64,000 nucleotides of DNA from Methylomonas rosea. Its GTDB lineage: Bacteria; Pseudomonadota; Gammaproteobacteria; Methylococcales; Methylomonadaceae. How positions within the stretch are numbered: the first letter of the stretch is position 1; each line of letters begins with the position of its first letter. Of this stretch, positions 8,422 to 16,302 are shown piece after piece. The position numbers were made by a program, and so were the translations under genes. The DNA lies in NCBI RefSeq assembly GCF_024505055.1, contig NZ_JANIBL010000006.1:38330-102329 (forward strand), given 5' to 3'. Under the pieces are notes generated by a model. It was not told where the DNA came from. It worked only from the letters and a program-made list of their open reading frames with translations, and did not search any database.

Positions 8422-8442
8422 AAATGAGAATCGTTATTATTT
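8422..8442 (+). promoter_or_regulatory. Fur-box-like operator upstream of the TonB receptor operon
   Basis: A 21-base site beginning AAATGAGAAT and ending TTATTATTT. It agrees at about 18 of 21 positions with the reverse complement of the site at 8188-8208. It lies 160 bases upstream of the receptor start at 8602 and could also serve the small minus-strand frame at 8404. Confidence 0.65.
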
Positions 8443-8601
8443 GAGAACAATCTAATGTCCAGCTCTTTTGGGATCAGTACGTCTCGAATAAAGATCGATT
8501 ACCGGCCAATGATATGCCGGCCAGTACACCGAAAATCTTAGCCACCCAGCATTCCCCGCCAGGCAGCCAGCAACGTCATTAATGCTTATCAAGGGAATAC
8601 T

Positions 8602-10791
8602 ATGTCCGCAGACCATTCGACCACCCAAAAAACCTCCACTGCTAAATGGCGTCTTGGGGCCCTATTACCGCTGGGCGCAGCGCTGAGCGGGATGGCATTC
8701 GCCGCCGAGCCGCCCGTCGAAACCAATAGTAACGAAGAGCAGGAAGTGGTATTAAAAGACGTCAAGGTCAAAGCCAATCGAGATAAAACCACCCGCTTCA
8801 AAGCCGAGACCTCCACTACCGGCAGCAAGACCGAAATGGCCTTACGCGACATCCCGCAATCGATCAGCGTGGTGAAGAAAGAATTGATCGAATCGCAAAA
8901 CGCCTTCAATCTGCGCGACGCATTACGCAACGTCAGCGGCCTGACCATTGCCGCCGGCGAAGGCGGCCGCACCGGCGACTCGATCACGCTGCGCGGTTTT
9001 TCCGCCAACTCCGATCAATATCTCGATGGCGTCAAGGACAATGGCCAATACAACCGCGACACCTTTTTCATTGAAAAAGCCGAAGTACTGAAAGGCGCGT
9101 CGTCGATTTTATTCGGCCGTGGCGCCACCGGTGGCGTGATCAATCAAGTCGCGAAAAAACCGACCGGCAGAACGGGGATTAACGGTAGCTTTACTTATGG
9201 CTTGTACGACTTCAAACGCACCGCGATCGATGCCGAGACCAAGTATCAAGACCTGTCGGCAAGGTTGAACGTCATGTATCAGGACGCCGACTCCTACCGC
9301 GACTATAACTACAGCAACCGCTGGGGGATTGCGCCCTCCTTTAAATGGGACATCAGCCCGGATACCGAATTATCCTTAAACCTGCTGCATCAACAAGACG
9401 AAGGCGTATTCGACTACGGCGTGCCCATGTATCAAGGCCGGCCGGCCGGGGTACCGATCAACACCTTCTATGGCTTTACCGATAACCGGCTGATGGATAC
9501 CGATGTCAATGTCGCCACCGTGGCCTTAACGCACCGTTTCAATCAGGATTTTTCGGTCAAAAACTCGATCCGCTACGGCGATTACGAACGTAAATACCTG
9601 ACCCATCTTTATTCCGGCGCCGCGGCATATACCGGTGCGAATGCCGGCACCATCGCCCGCTCGCAGGCCTTGCGTCTGAACACTCAAGAAAACGTCTACA
9701 ACCAGACCGATTTTGTTTATAAAAAGCCCTTGTTTGGCTATAACAATACCTTGATGTTCGGCAGTGAATTCGGTTGGGAAGAGTACGATTACAAATCAAA
9801 AAACTCGACCGGCGTCAGCCGCGTCTCGATCTTCAACCCGCGTCTTAATGCCAGTGTCACCGGCTTGGCTTACGATTTCAGCGGCACACTGGATACCAGT
9901 CGCCTGACGCAAGCACAAACCTATGCCGGCTATGTGTTGGATCAATTCGAGATCAATCCGGAATGGAAATTACTGGCCGGCACCCGCTACGACGTGTTCG
10001 ACGCGCAGCAGACCGACCGCATTGGCGCTGCCGATTTCAGCAGCAGTGTCGATCAGTGGAGCCCGCGCGGCGGCATCGTTTGGCAACCGGACAAAGCGCA
10101 GTCCTATTACTTCAGCTACGGCAAATCCTTCAATCCGTCTGCCGAAAGTCTCAGCCTGTCAGCCAATAATGCCAATCTGCCGCCCGAGCAAAACAACAAC
10201 TACGAGATTGGCGGCAAGTGGGAGTTATTCGATGGCAAGCTGTCGGCAACCGCCGCCTTGTTCCGTTTGGAAAAAACCAATGCGCGGACGACCTCGCCGC
10301 TGGACGCCAACCTGCAAATCCTGGCCGGCGAACAGCGTACGGACGGTTTCGAGGCCGGTCTGGCGGGGGAAGTCTTGCCGAAATGGGACGTGTCGCTGAC
10401 CTACGCCTACCTGGATGCGAAGATCATTAAATCCAGCTCAACCGCAACCGGCTCGGTCAGCGGCTTGTTGAAGTCATTTGCAGGGATGACGTCCGTCAAC
10501 GTCCCCGAACACAGCGGCGTGGCCTGGAGCACCTATCATTTGACCGACAATTGGGAAATCGGCGGCGGGGTTTACTACGCCAGCCATCGGTACGCCGACA
10601 GCGTCAACGAGGCGGTCCTACCGGGCTATGCTCGCCTGGACGCGGTGGTGGCTTATCACCAAAAACATTACGACGTACAGCTTAACGTGTTCAACCTGAC
10701 CGATACCGTCTATTACGAATCCGGCCAAACCAACTCGGCCTTGCCGGGAACCCCGGTATCCGGGCAGTTGACGGTGAGTTTTAAATATTGA
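8602..10791 (+). CDS. TonB-dependent siderophore receptor (catecholate type, Fiu/PiuA-like)
   Basis: A 729-residue outer-membrane receptor. An N-terminal signal region ends near MAFAAEPP (about residue 36). The plug domain (about 65-185) has the siderophore-receptor pattern: IPQSISVV, ALRNVSGLT, ITLRGFSA, YLDGVKD, then VEVLKGASSILFGRGATGGVINQV-like residues. The barrel ends in the aromatic-terminated strand LTVSFKY. AAGGGA precedes the ATG. It is followed by a PepSY-type membrane protein and a PiuC-type dioxygenase, the arrangement seen with iron-repressed catecholate receptors in Pseudomonas and relatives. A Fur-box-like site lies upstream. The exact ligand cannot be read from sequence; iron-catecholate is the best guess. 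Confidence 0.9.
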   Translation: MSADHSTTQKTSTAKWRLGALLPLGAALSGMAFAAEPPVETNSNEEQEVVLKDVKVKANRDKTTRFKAETSTTGSKTEMALRDIPQSISVVKKELIESQNAFNLRDALRNVSGLTIAAGEGGRTGDSITLRGFSANSDQYLDGVKDNGQYNRDTFFIEKAEVLKGASSILFGRGATGGVINQVAKKPTGRTGINGSFTYGLYDFKRTAIDAETKYQDLSARLNVMYQDADSYRDYNYSNRWGIAPSFKWDISPDTELSLNLLHQQDEGVFDYGVPMYQGRPAGVPINTFYGFTDNRLMDTDVNVATVALTHRFNQDFSVKNSIRYGDYERKYLTHLYSGAAAYTGANAGTIARSQALRLNTQENVYNQTDFVYKKPLFGYNNTLMFGSEFGWEEYDYKSKNSTGVSRVSIFNPRLNASVTGLAYDFSGTLDTSRLTQAQTYAGYVLDQFEINPEWKLLAGTRYDVFDAQQTDRIGAADFSSSVDQWSPRGGIVWQPDKAQSYYFSYGKSFNPSAESLSLSANNANLPPEQNNNYEIGGKWELFDGKLSATAALFRLEKTNARTTSPLDANLQILAGEQRTDGFEAGLAGEVLPKWDVSLTYAYLDAKIIKSSSTATGSVSGLLKSFAGMTSVNVPEHSGVAWSTYHLTDNWEIGGGVYYASHRYADSVNEAVLPGYARLDAVVAYHQKHYDVQLNVFNLTDTVYYESGQTNSALPGTPVSGQLTVSFKY

Positions 10792-10913
10792 ACTCCGCAT
10801 GCCTGAACGGTTGATTTCGATTGGTCGGTTGCGCGACCGTTTCATTCAACCGTGCGGGCACCACAACCGAACAACCCCATTATTCGTTTGCCACAGCTTC
10901 TGGAACTTTAGCC

Positions 10914-11624
10914 ATGAATTCAGTTACCGCCCCCCTGTCCACGCCAGCCAACCGCCCGCCCAAGAAAACCAACGGCGGTTACCTGTTTTTACCGAAAAAC
11001 CTATCTCGCGGCGCCTTTCTGAAATGGCTGCGCCGCACCCATGCCTGGTTCGGGCTGTGGGGCGCGGCGCTGGGTTTACTATTCGGTTTTACCGGGATTT
11101 TAATGAATCACCGCGATGTCTTGAAAATACCCATCGGCCGCATGGAACAAAAAGAAATTCAACTGGCATTGCCGGACCCTCATCCCTCTGACCCGAAAGC
11201 GCTGGCCGCCTGGCTAGGCCAAACTTTAGGCGTCGATACCGCCCATGCCAAAATCCGCAAGGAACCCGCTAAAACCGTGACTTGGAATAATCAAGCGGTC
11301 CAGCAACCGGCCTCCTGGCAAATCAACGTCCGCAATCCGCAAAAAATGCTGTCTGCGGACTACTGGGAAGGCAATGCTTTTGTCACGGTCAAGCAAGGCG
11401 AAGCAAACTTGTTGAATACCTTGAACAACCTGCACAAGGGCACCGGCATGGGCGTGGGCTGGGTGTTGCTGGTTGACACTTTGGCCGGCGGCTTGCTGTT
11501 GCTGAGTTTGACCGGCACTTTGCTATGGACCCGGTTGCACGGCAATCGCATTGCAGCAGCGGGGTTGGGGCTGGGTTCAATGAGTTTGGCGGTGTTTTTT
11601 GCCATGCAAGCCATTGCGGGTTAG
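10914..11624 (+). CDS. PepSY-associated membrane protein (iron-uptake accessory, PiuB-like)
   Basis: A 236-residue inner-membrane protein. The ATG at 10914 is preferred; a GTG frame opens earlier at 10821 but adds residues unlike the family. After a Pro-rich cytosolic lead, residues about 38-65 ([29 protein letters not shown]) form the first helix of the PepSY-associated family with its characteristic His-Trp. A periplasmic segment is followed by [14 protein letters not shown], a helix ([23 protein letters not shown]) and a last helix. Such proteins are thought to act in periplasmic or inner-membrane steps of iron release. It lies 122 bases after the receptor, with the dioxygenase starting five bases after its stop, so co-transcription is likely. 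Confidence 0.82.
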   Translation: MNSVTAPLSTPANRPPKKTNGGYLFLPKNLSRGAFLKWLRRTHAWFGLWGAALGLLFGFTGILMNHRDVLKIPIGRMEQKEIQLALPDPHPSDPKALAAWLGQTLGVDTAHAKIRKEPAKTVTWNNQAVQQPASWQINVRNPQKMLSADYWEGNAFVTVKQGEANLLNTLNNLHKGTGMGVGWVLLVDTLAGGLLLLSLTGTLLWTRLHGNRIAAAGLGLGSMSLAVFFAMQAIAG

Positions 11625-11628
11625 GACC

Positions 11629-12312
11629 ATGTTGATCGAAATTCCGGAAGTCCTCTCCCCCGCAGAATTAAAACGAGTTCGCGAGCTATTGTCCGACGCT
11701 CCTTGGGCGGATGGCCGTATCACCGCCGGCACGCAGTCCGCACAAGTGAAAAACAATTGGCAATTGCCTGAGCAAACCGAACAAAGCCATGCCGCCCGCG
11801 CCATCGTACTGGAGGCTTTGAATCGCAATCCGCTATTTCTGTCGGCGGCGCTGCCGAAAAAAATCTACCCGCCACTATTCAATCGCTACGCAGGAGAGCA
11901 GAACACTTTCGGTAACCATATCGATAATGCTATCCGCCAATGTCAGGTCAGCGGCGAACGGGTGCGCACCGATTTGTCGGCTACTATCTTTCTGGCCGAC
12001 CCGGACAGTTACGAAGGTGGCGAGTTGGTCATCGAAGACACCTACGGCGAACATGCAGTGAAACTGGCAGCGGGCGACATGGTGCTATATCCGGGCTCCA
12101 GCCTGCACCGGGTAGCACCGGTGACGCGCGGCGCGCGCTTGGCCTCGTTTTTCTGGCTGGAAAGCATGGTGCGCGAAACCGAACGCCGCCGCTTACTCTT
12201 TGAAATGGATATGGCTATCCTGCAATTGCGCAACACCCAAGGCGACAGCGCCCCAACCGTCAACCTGACCGGCTGCTATCACAACCTGCTGCGGATGTGG
12301 GCGGATGTATGA
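11629..12312 (+). CDS. piuC: Fe(II)/2-oxoglutarate dioxygenase, PiuC-type PKHD hydroxylase
   Basis: A 228-residue cytosolic oxygenase. The start is the ATG at 11629 after TTAGGA; an upstream in-frame ATG lies inside the previous gene. The iron facial triad is visible: His97 and Asp99 in FGNHIDN, and His160 in [11 protein letters not shown]; Arg170 (TRGAR) would bind 2-oxoglutarate. The flanks match the PKHD-hydroxylase family ([18 protein letters not shown]). PiuC proteins are iron-repressed and encoded beside catecholate receptors, as here; the physiological substrate is not established to my knowledge. It ends the receptor-PepSY-PiuC operon. Confidence 0.92.
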   Translation: MLIEIPEVLSPAELKRVRELLSDAPWADGRITAGTQSAQVKNNWQLPEQTEQSHAARAIVLEALNRNPLFLSAALPKKIYPPLFNRYAGEQNTFGNHIDNAIRQCQVSGERVRTDLSATIFLADPDSYEGGELVIEDTYGEHAVKLAAGDMVLYPGSSLHRVAPVTRGARLASFFWLESMVRETERRRLLFEMDMAILQLRNTQGDSAPTVNLTGCYHNLLRMWADV

Positions 12313-12747
12313 AACCTACCTAATTATCAACTCGGCCCTTAAATTCACAGTGTCGTCGTTCACGGGAAAGCGGGAGCCGTTACCGCGTGGCGAATCCAGT
12401 ATGACACTGGGCCCCAGCCTGCACGGGAGGGAGGCTATGGTAGAGCCTGGTTAATAACACCTTGCTTCAGATCAAGGTTTTGAGCATCTTAAGCTAGAAG
12501 GCCGCTGAAAACTTTAAGCTCGTCCCGCCGCAATCACGCAAGCGGGCACTCGGCTTGCACTCCTCCATTCCTTAGCCTTAAAGCGCGCCCGCCATTCGCC
12601 GAATCTGTGTAATCCGCAACACTATCAGTCAATAGACTGACCTAAATGCTACAAAAACTTTGTGATAAATCGATGCTGCGCTACATTTGCAACTGAAGAA
12701 TTAACTAAGAGACATCATGTCTCTCGCCTTGCCCCATTTGCAGCAGA
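12313..12747 (+). other. 435-base gap with several small hairpins, upstream of a TonB receptor
   Basis: No convincing gene. Three short inverted repeats are visible: CCAGT/ACTGG at 12396-12410, AGCCT/AGGCT at 12416-12436 and TCAGTC/GACTGA at 12625-12640. The first two lie in a GC-rich block (12361-12450) that could fold as an RNA leader. I compared it by eye with cobalamin, c-di-GMP-I and molybdenum-cofactor riboswitches and found no convincing match. No Fur box is seen before the receptor. Confidence 0.4.
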
Positions 12748-14757
12748 ATGAAAAACACCTTTTACACCGTTTGGATAAGCGCGCTATCCTTGGCTGTCCA
12801 TGCGGAAATTGCCTCGGCCGACACCGATTTAACCGAGTTGAATATAGAAGAACTGCTATCGGTAAAAATCACATCCGTTTCCAAGAAAGCCCAAGCGCTG
12901 GGCGATGCGGCGGCGGCGGTATTTGTCATCAGCAACGACGACATCAAACGCGCGGGCGCCACCAACATTCCGGACGCACTGCGTCTGGCGCCCGGTATTG
13001 ACGTCGGCCGTATCGACGCCAACAAATGGGCGGTCAGTTCGCGCGGCTTTAACGGCCGGTTTTCCAATAAATTATTAGTATTAATCGACGGCAGAAATAT
13101 CTACACGCCGGCGTTCTCCGGCGTGTATTGGGAAATGCAAGACGTGATGCTGGAAGACGTGGAGCGCATCGAGGTGATTCGAGGCTCCGGTGCAGCGTTG
13201 TGGGGTGCCAATGCCGTTAACGGCGTGATTAACATCATCACCAAACATTCTGCCGACACGCAGGGCGGCTTGCTCAGCGCCGGCGGCGGCAGCGAAGAAC
13301 GCGGGTTTGGCGCATTCCGGTATGGCGGCAAACTCAATGAAACCACCAGCGGCCGAGCTTATATCAAGGGCTTTGAACGCGACGCCCATAGCAGACCAGC
13401 CGGCCAAGCTGCCGGCGACGCCTGGAGCAAAATGCAGGGTGGTTTTCGCATAGATTCAGACTGGTCGGCTGCCGACTCCGCAACCGTGCAAGGCGATGTG
13501 TATCACAGCAATTTAAACCAGCAAATCGGTTTAGCCTCGCTCACCGCGCCTTATCGGGAAACCATCGCCGACCAGGTTCAAGCCACCGGCGGTAATTTGA
13601 TGGGCCGGCTGCAACATCGGATTTCCGACACCTCCAATTACGCCCTACAACTGTACTTTGACAGTTACGACCGCAGAGAGAGTTTTATTGAAGAAGAACG
13701 CTATACCGGAGATGTGGATTTTCAACACCGCTTTGCCCTGAACGATTGGAACGACATAATCTGGGGGGCTGGTTATCGATATACCTACACCAAAGAAAAC
13801 CAAGTTAAACAGAGTATTGTTAATTTTACTCCACCGCAACGCGGTGAGAGTTATTTCAGTACGTTCTTACAGGACCAATTGACCTTAGTTGACGAACAAC
13901 TGTGGCTCACGCTGGGTTCCAAACTGGAACATAACGATTACACCGGCATAGAAGTACAACCCACGGCCCGTCTGCTCTGGGGGCCGGACCCCAACCACCG
14001 ACTCTGGGCAGCCGTTTCCAGAGGCGTGCGCATTCCGTCGCGGGTGGATGCGCATATGGAGCTAATCGGCCAAGTCGTGCCTCCGCTTACCAGCCCCAAC
14101 AGCACGCCTTTGCCGCTCGCCTTGGCGGTAACCGGTTCGAACGCTTACCAAGCCGAACAGGTGTTGGCGTATGAAACCGGCTATCGCTACACGCCCAGCA
14201 ATAGTTTTTCCTTGGATGTATCGCTGTTTTATAACGATTATCAAAATCTGCGCTCCTATCATCCAGGCTCGACGGATCTTTCAAATGTGCCGTTTTTTAT
14301 AAAACAGCCTTTGACCATCGACAATACCGGCAAGGGTAAAACCTATGGCGTGGAAACCGCTGTGGTTTGGAAGATGTTGGATTGGTGGCGTTGGGATTTG
14401 AGTTATAGCGTGTTGAAAACCGAGCTTTCCAGCAATCCGTATTACCAGGAAGCGGTTTCGCCGCAGCATAAAACCTCATTGCGCGCGATGCTCAATCCCA
14501 CCGAGGACATTACCCTGGATGCTTGGCTGCGTTATGTGGACAATGCCAGCGCCTTTACCCTAAGCGGGCCGGCCTATATCAAAGCCTACACCACGCTGGA
14601 TCTGCGTCTGGCCTGGAAGCTCAATCAAGCTGTCGAGTTATCGTTGGTCGGACAAAATCTATTGGACAACCAGCATCTGGAATACATTCAGGAAACCTTC
14701 ACCCAAGCCGCCGAAGTGCAACGCGGCGTGTACGGCAAAGTGGTTTGGGAGTTTTGA
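12748..14757 (+). CDS. TonB-dependent outer-membrane receptor
   Basis: A 669-residue receptor with signal peptide (about 1-25, cleavage near IASA). The plug starts with LTELNIEELLSVKITSVSKKAQ, typical of a BtuB/CirA-like branch often found beside signalling proteins. The plug motifs AVFVISNDDIKRAG, LRLAPGIDV, SRGFNGRFSNKLLVLIDGR and VIRGSGAALWGANAVNGVINI are intact, and the barrel ends GKVVWEF. The ATG at 12748 lacks a strong ribosome-binding site; an ATG at 12717 is in another frame. No Fur box or metabolite riboswitch is recognised upstream, so the ligand stays open. No downstream gene is clearly in its operon because the next genes are on the other strand. Confidence 0.88.
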   Translation: MKNTFYTVWISALSLAVHAEIASADTDLTELNIEELLSVKITSVSKKAQALGDAAAAVFVISNDDIKRAGATNIPDALRLAPGIDVGRIDANKWAVSSRGFNGRFSNKLLVLIDGRNIYTPAFSGVYWEMQDVMLEDVERIEVIRGSGAALWGANAVNGVINIITKHSADTQGGLLSAGGGSEERGFGAFRYGGKLNETTSGRAYIKGFERDAHSRPAGQAAGDAWSKMQGGFRIDSDWSAADSATVQGDVYHSNLNQQIGLASLTAPYRETIADQVQATGGNLMGRLQHRISDTSNYALQLYFDSYDRRESFIEEERYTGDVDFQHRFALNDWNDIIWGAGYRYTYTKENQVKQSIVNFTPPQRGESYFSTFLQDQLTLVDEQLWLTLGSKLEHNDYTGIEVQPTARLLWGPDPNHRLWAAVSRGVRIPSRVDAHMELIGQVVPPLTSPNSTPLPLALAVTGSNAYQAEQVLAYETGYRYTPSNSFSLDVSLFYNDYQNLRSYHPGSTDLSNVPFFIKQPLTIDNTGKGKTYGVETAVVWKMLDWWRWDLSYSVLKTELSSNPYYQEAVSPQHKTSLRAMLNPTEDITLDAWLRYVDNASAFTLSGPAYIKAYTTLDLRLAWKLNQAVELSLVGQNLLDNQHLEYIQETFTQAAEVQRGVYGKVVWEF

Positions 14758-14787
14758 GCGCCTTAATCCCATCAGCTAACTACCGTT

Positions 14788-15171
14788 TTATTCGCTGGAT
14801 TTTAGGCAGTGTTGTTCTTCATGCGGCGCCCCATCGACAAGTTCTCCGGCGAGATAAGCCGCAACGGCCTGGGATGGCGACGTCTCGACAGTGGTGTGGA
14901 GCTTGGTGTTTCTGTCCAGCAGGTTGCGCTTCACCCCGTCTCCCGCTGATCCGGCAATAGCCACATCCACATAATGCAGCGGATGGCGGTTGCCGTCGCC
15001 GCGCACATGCCATTCATGCAGGCTGCCAATCTCGGTGAGATCAAGCGTCCAGGCCAGACTCGCCTCCGCTTCATTTCCGGCGACATAGACCAGCCAGCGC
15101 GACGCCCTGCCGGCATGCGGGGCAATATTCCCATCCTTTTCAACAGCCACGGCAATTAGTGTTTCGTTCAT
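14788..15171 (-). CDS. NifX/NafY-like dinitrogenase iron-molybdenum cofactor family protein
   Basis: A 127-residue protein with the fold signature of the NifB-C-terminal/NifX/NafY family: an N-terminal strand IAVAVEKDGNIAPHAGRASRWLVYVA and, toward the end, AGDGVKRNLLDRNTKLHTTVETSPSQAVAAYLAGEL. Family members bind FeMo-cofactor or related metal clusters during nitrogenase assembly, but similar stand-alone proteins exist in genomes away from nif genes. No other nif gene is in the window, so a direct role in nitrogen fixation is not shown. It ends 31 bases from the convergent TonB receptor and has only a weak ribosome-binding site. Confidence 0.75.
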   Translation of the reverse strand: MNETLIAVAVEKDGNIAPHAGRASRWLVYVAGNEAEASLAWTLDLTEIGSLHEWHVRGDGNRHPLHYVDVAIAGSAGDGVKRNLLDRNTKLHTTVETSPSQAVAAYLAGELVDGAPHEEQHCLKSSE

Positions 15172-15282
15172 CGATTCGGCACCTTTGATAAAGAAAATTT
15201 GTTACGGAGTAAATCCCTTCTTTTAGAGATAGTCAATATTATCGACATCCGCCGGCTAATTTCGCCGCGGGTATTCCAAAGC

Positions 15283-16131
15283 CTATTGAACGGCACCGAG
15301 CGCCGTTCCGGGCTTTATAAACCGCAAGGTCATGCGATCACTTTCCCCGATTGCCGCGTATTTATCCCTATCCTTGCTGCCAAGGCTGAATGCCGGCGGC
15401 AAACGCCACACCCCGCCCTCTTGGTCTTTGCTGTCGGCCGGATTGGCATTGATCTCGCTGGCAGCCTGCAACACAAAGCCGGCAGCGCCGGCCCAGGCAA
15501 TCAGCTGATTTTGCCCGATATAACCTGAGAAATCGTCGTCCGCCACATCGCTATTCGCCCGGTGCTCAACCAGGCCCAGCGTACCGCCTGGTTTAAGTAC
15601 GTCGAAAAACCCCCTGAACATCAATGCCACGGTATCCGCTTCTCGCCAGTTGTGGACATTGCGAAACGTCAACACCACATCGGCTGAACCGGGTTCGCCG
15701 AACGTCGGCGTAGCCTCATCAAAAAGCCGAATCTGCGGATTGCCGTATAACCCCGGCGCAGCCTGCAATTTTCGGTCAAGCGCGTTGAATTGTTTTGCAT
15801 AATAGTTTTTGGCGCTGTCTTTGACAGCACTATCCGGGTTTATCACAGCGGCGACGTAATGGCCGCTTTCGCGGAGAAAGGGCGCCAGAATCTCGGCATA
15901 CCAGCCATAACCCGGCGTTATTTCGATAACGGTTTGCCGAGGATTCACAGCGAAGAACTCTAGCGTTTGTGCCGGATGCCGCCATTTGTCGCGGGCGGCA
16001 TTGGCGGGATCCCGCCATTCGCCGGCAACAGCGGCTTCCAGTGTCAGTGGCATCTTAGGATTGGCTTGATCCGGCTGCGTACAGGCACTAAGGACGGCAA
16101 TAGCGGCTAAAAGCATGGGGTTTCTAATCAC
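15283..16131 (-). CDS. COG4798-type SAM-dependent methyltransferase, probable lipoprotein
   Basis: About 283 residues from the GTG at 16131, which gives MIRNPMLLAAIAVLSAC, a lipoprotein signal with Cys at the lipobox; the open frame continues upstream to 16203. The mature part follows the pattern of predicted methyltransferases of COG4798: WRDPANAARDKWRHPAQTLEFF, then the SAM-binding segment VIEITPGYGWYAEILAPFL, a central VVLTFRNVHNW and LKPGGTLGLVEHR. The substrate is unknown, and a lipid-anchored methyltransferase outside the cytosol would have no obvious SAM supply, which is a known oddity of this group. It lies 111 bases upstream of the NifX-like gene on the same strand. Confidence 0.78.
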   Translation of the reverse strand: MIRNPMLLAAIAVLSACTQPDQANPKMPLTLEAAVAGEWRDPANAARDKWRHPAQTLEFFAVNPRQTVIEITPGYGWYAEILAPFLRESGHYVAAVINPDSAVKDSAKNYYAKQFNALDRKLQAAPGLYGNPQIRLFDEATPTFGEPGSADVVLTFRNVHNWREADTVALMFRGFFDVLKPGGTLGLVEHRANSDVADDDFSGYIGQNQLIAWAGAAGFVLQAASEINANPADSKDQEGGVWRLPPAFSLGSKDRDKYAAIGESDRMTLRFIKPGTALGAVQ

Positions 16132-16302
16132 GGCAACGTCATTCCAGTTAGTTGAGATTAATACCCTAAACAATTCCGCAGATTCCAGGGGGCTCAAGCC
16201 CACTTTGCGACAGCCCGGGGATCACAACTCGCCTGATGGCATTTACGGCAGAAACCAACAACACCATGATGCACATCGAGAACCACCAGCAAAGCTTCCA
16301 AT

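Noticed and set aside
9923..10399. 158-residue plus-strand ORF inside the TonB receptor
   Set aside because: Frame shadow with low-complexity Ser/Pro/Arg content; the receptor frame is clearly the real one.
12361..12450. Cobalamin riboswitch before the TonB receptor
   Set aside because: GGGAAAGCGGGAGCCG looked similar to part of the element, but no B12 box or the other conserved blocks are found.
12717..13001. ATG at 12717 as start of the TonB receptor
   Set aside because: It is in a different frame from the receptor at 12748 and gives only a short shadow ORF.
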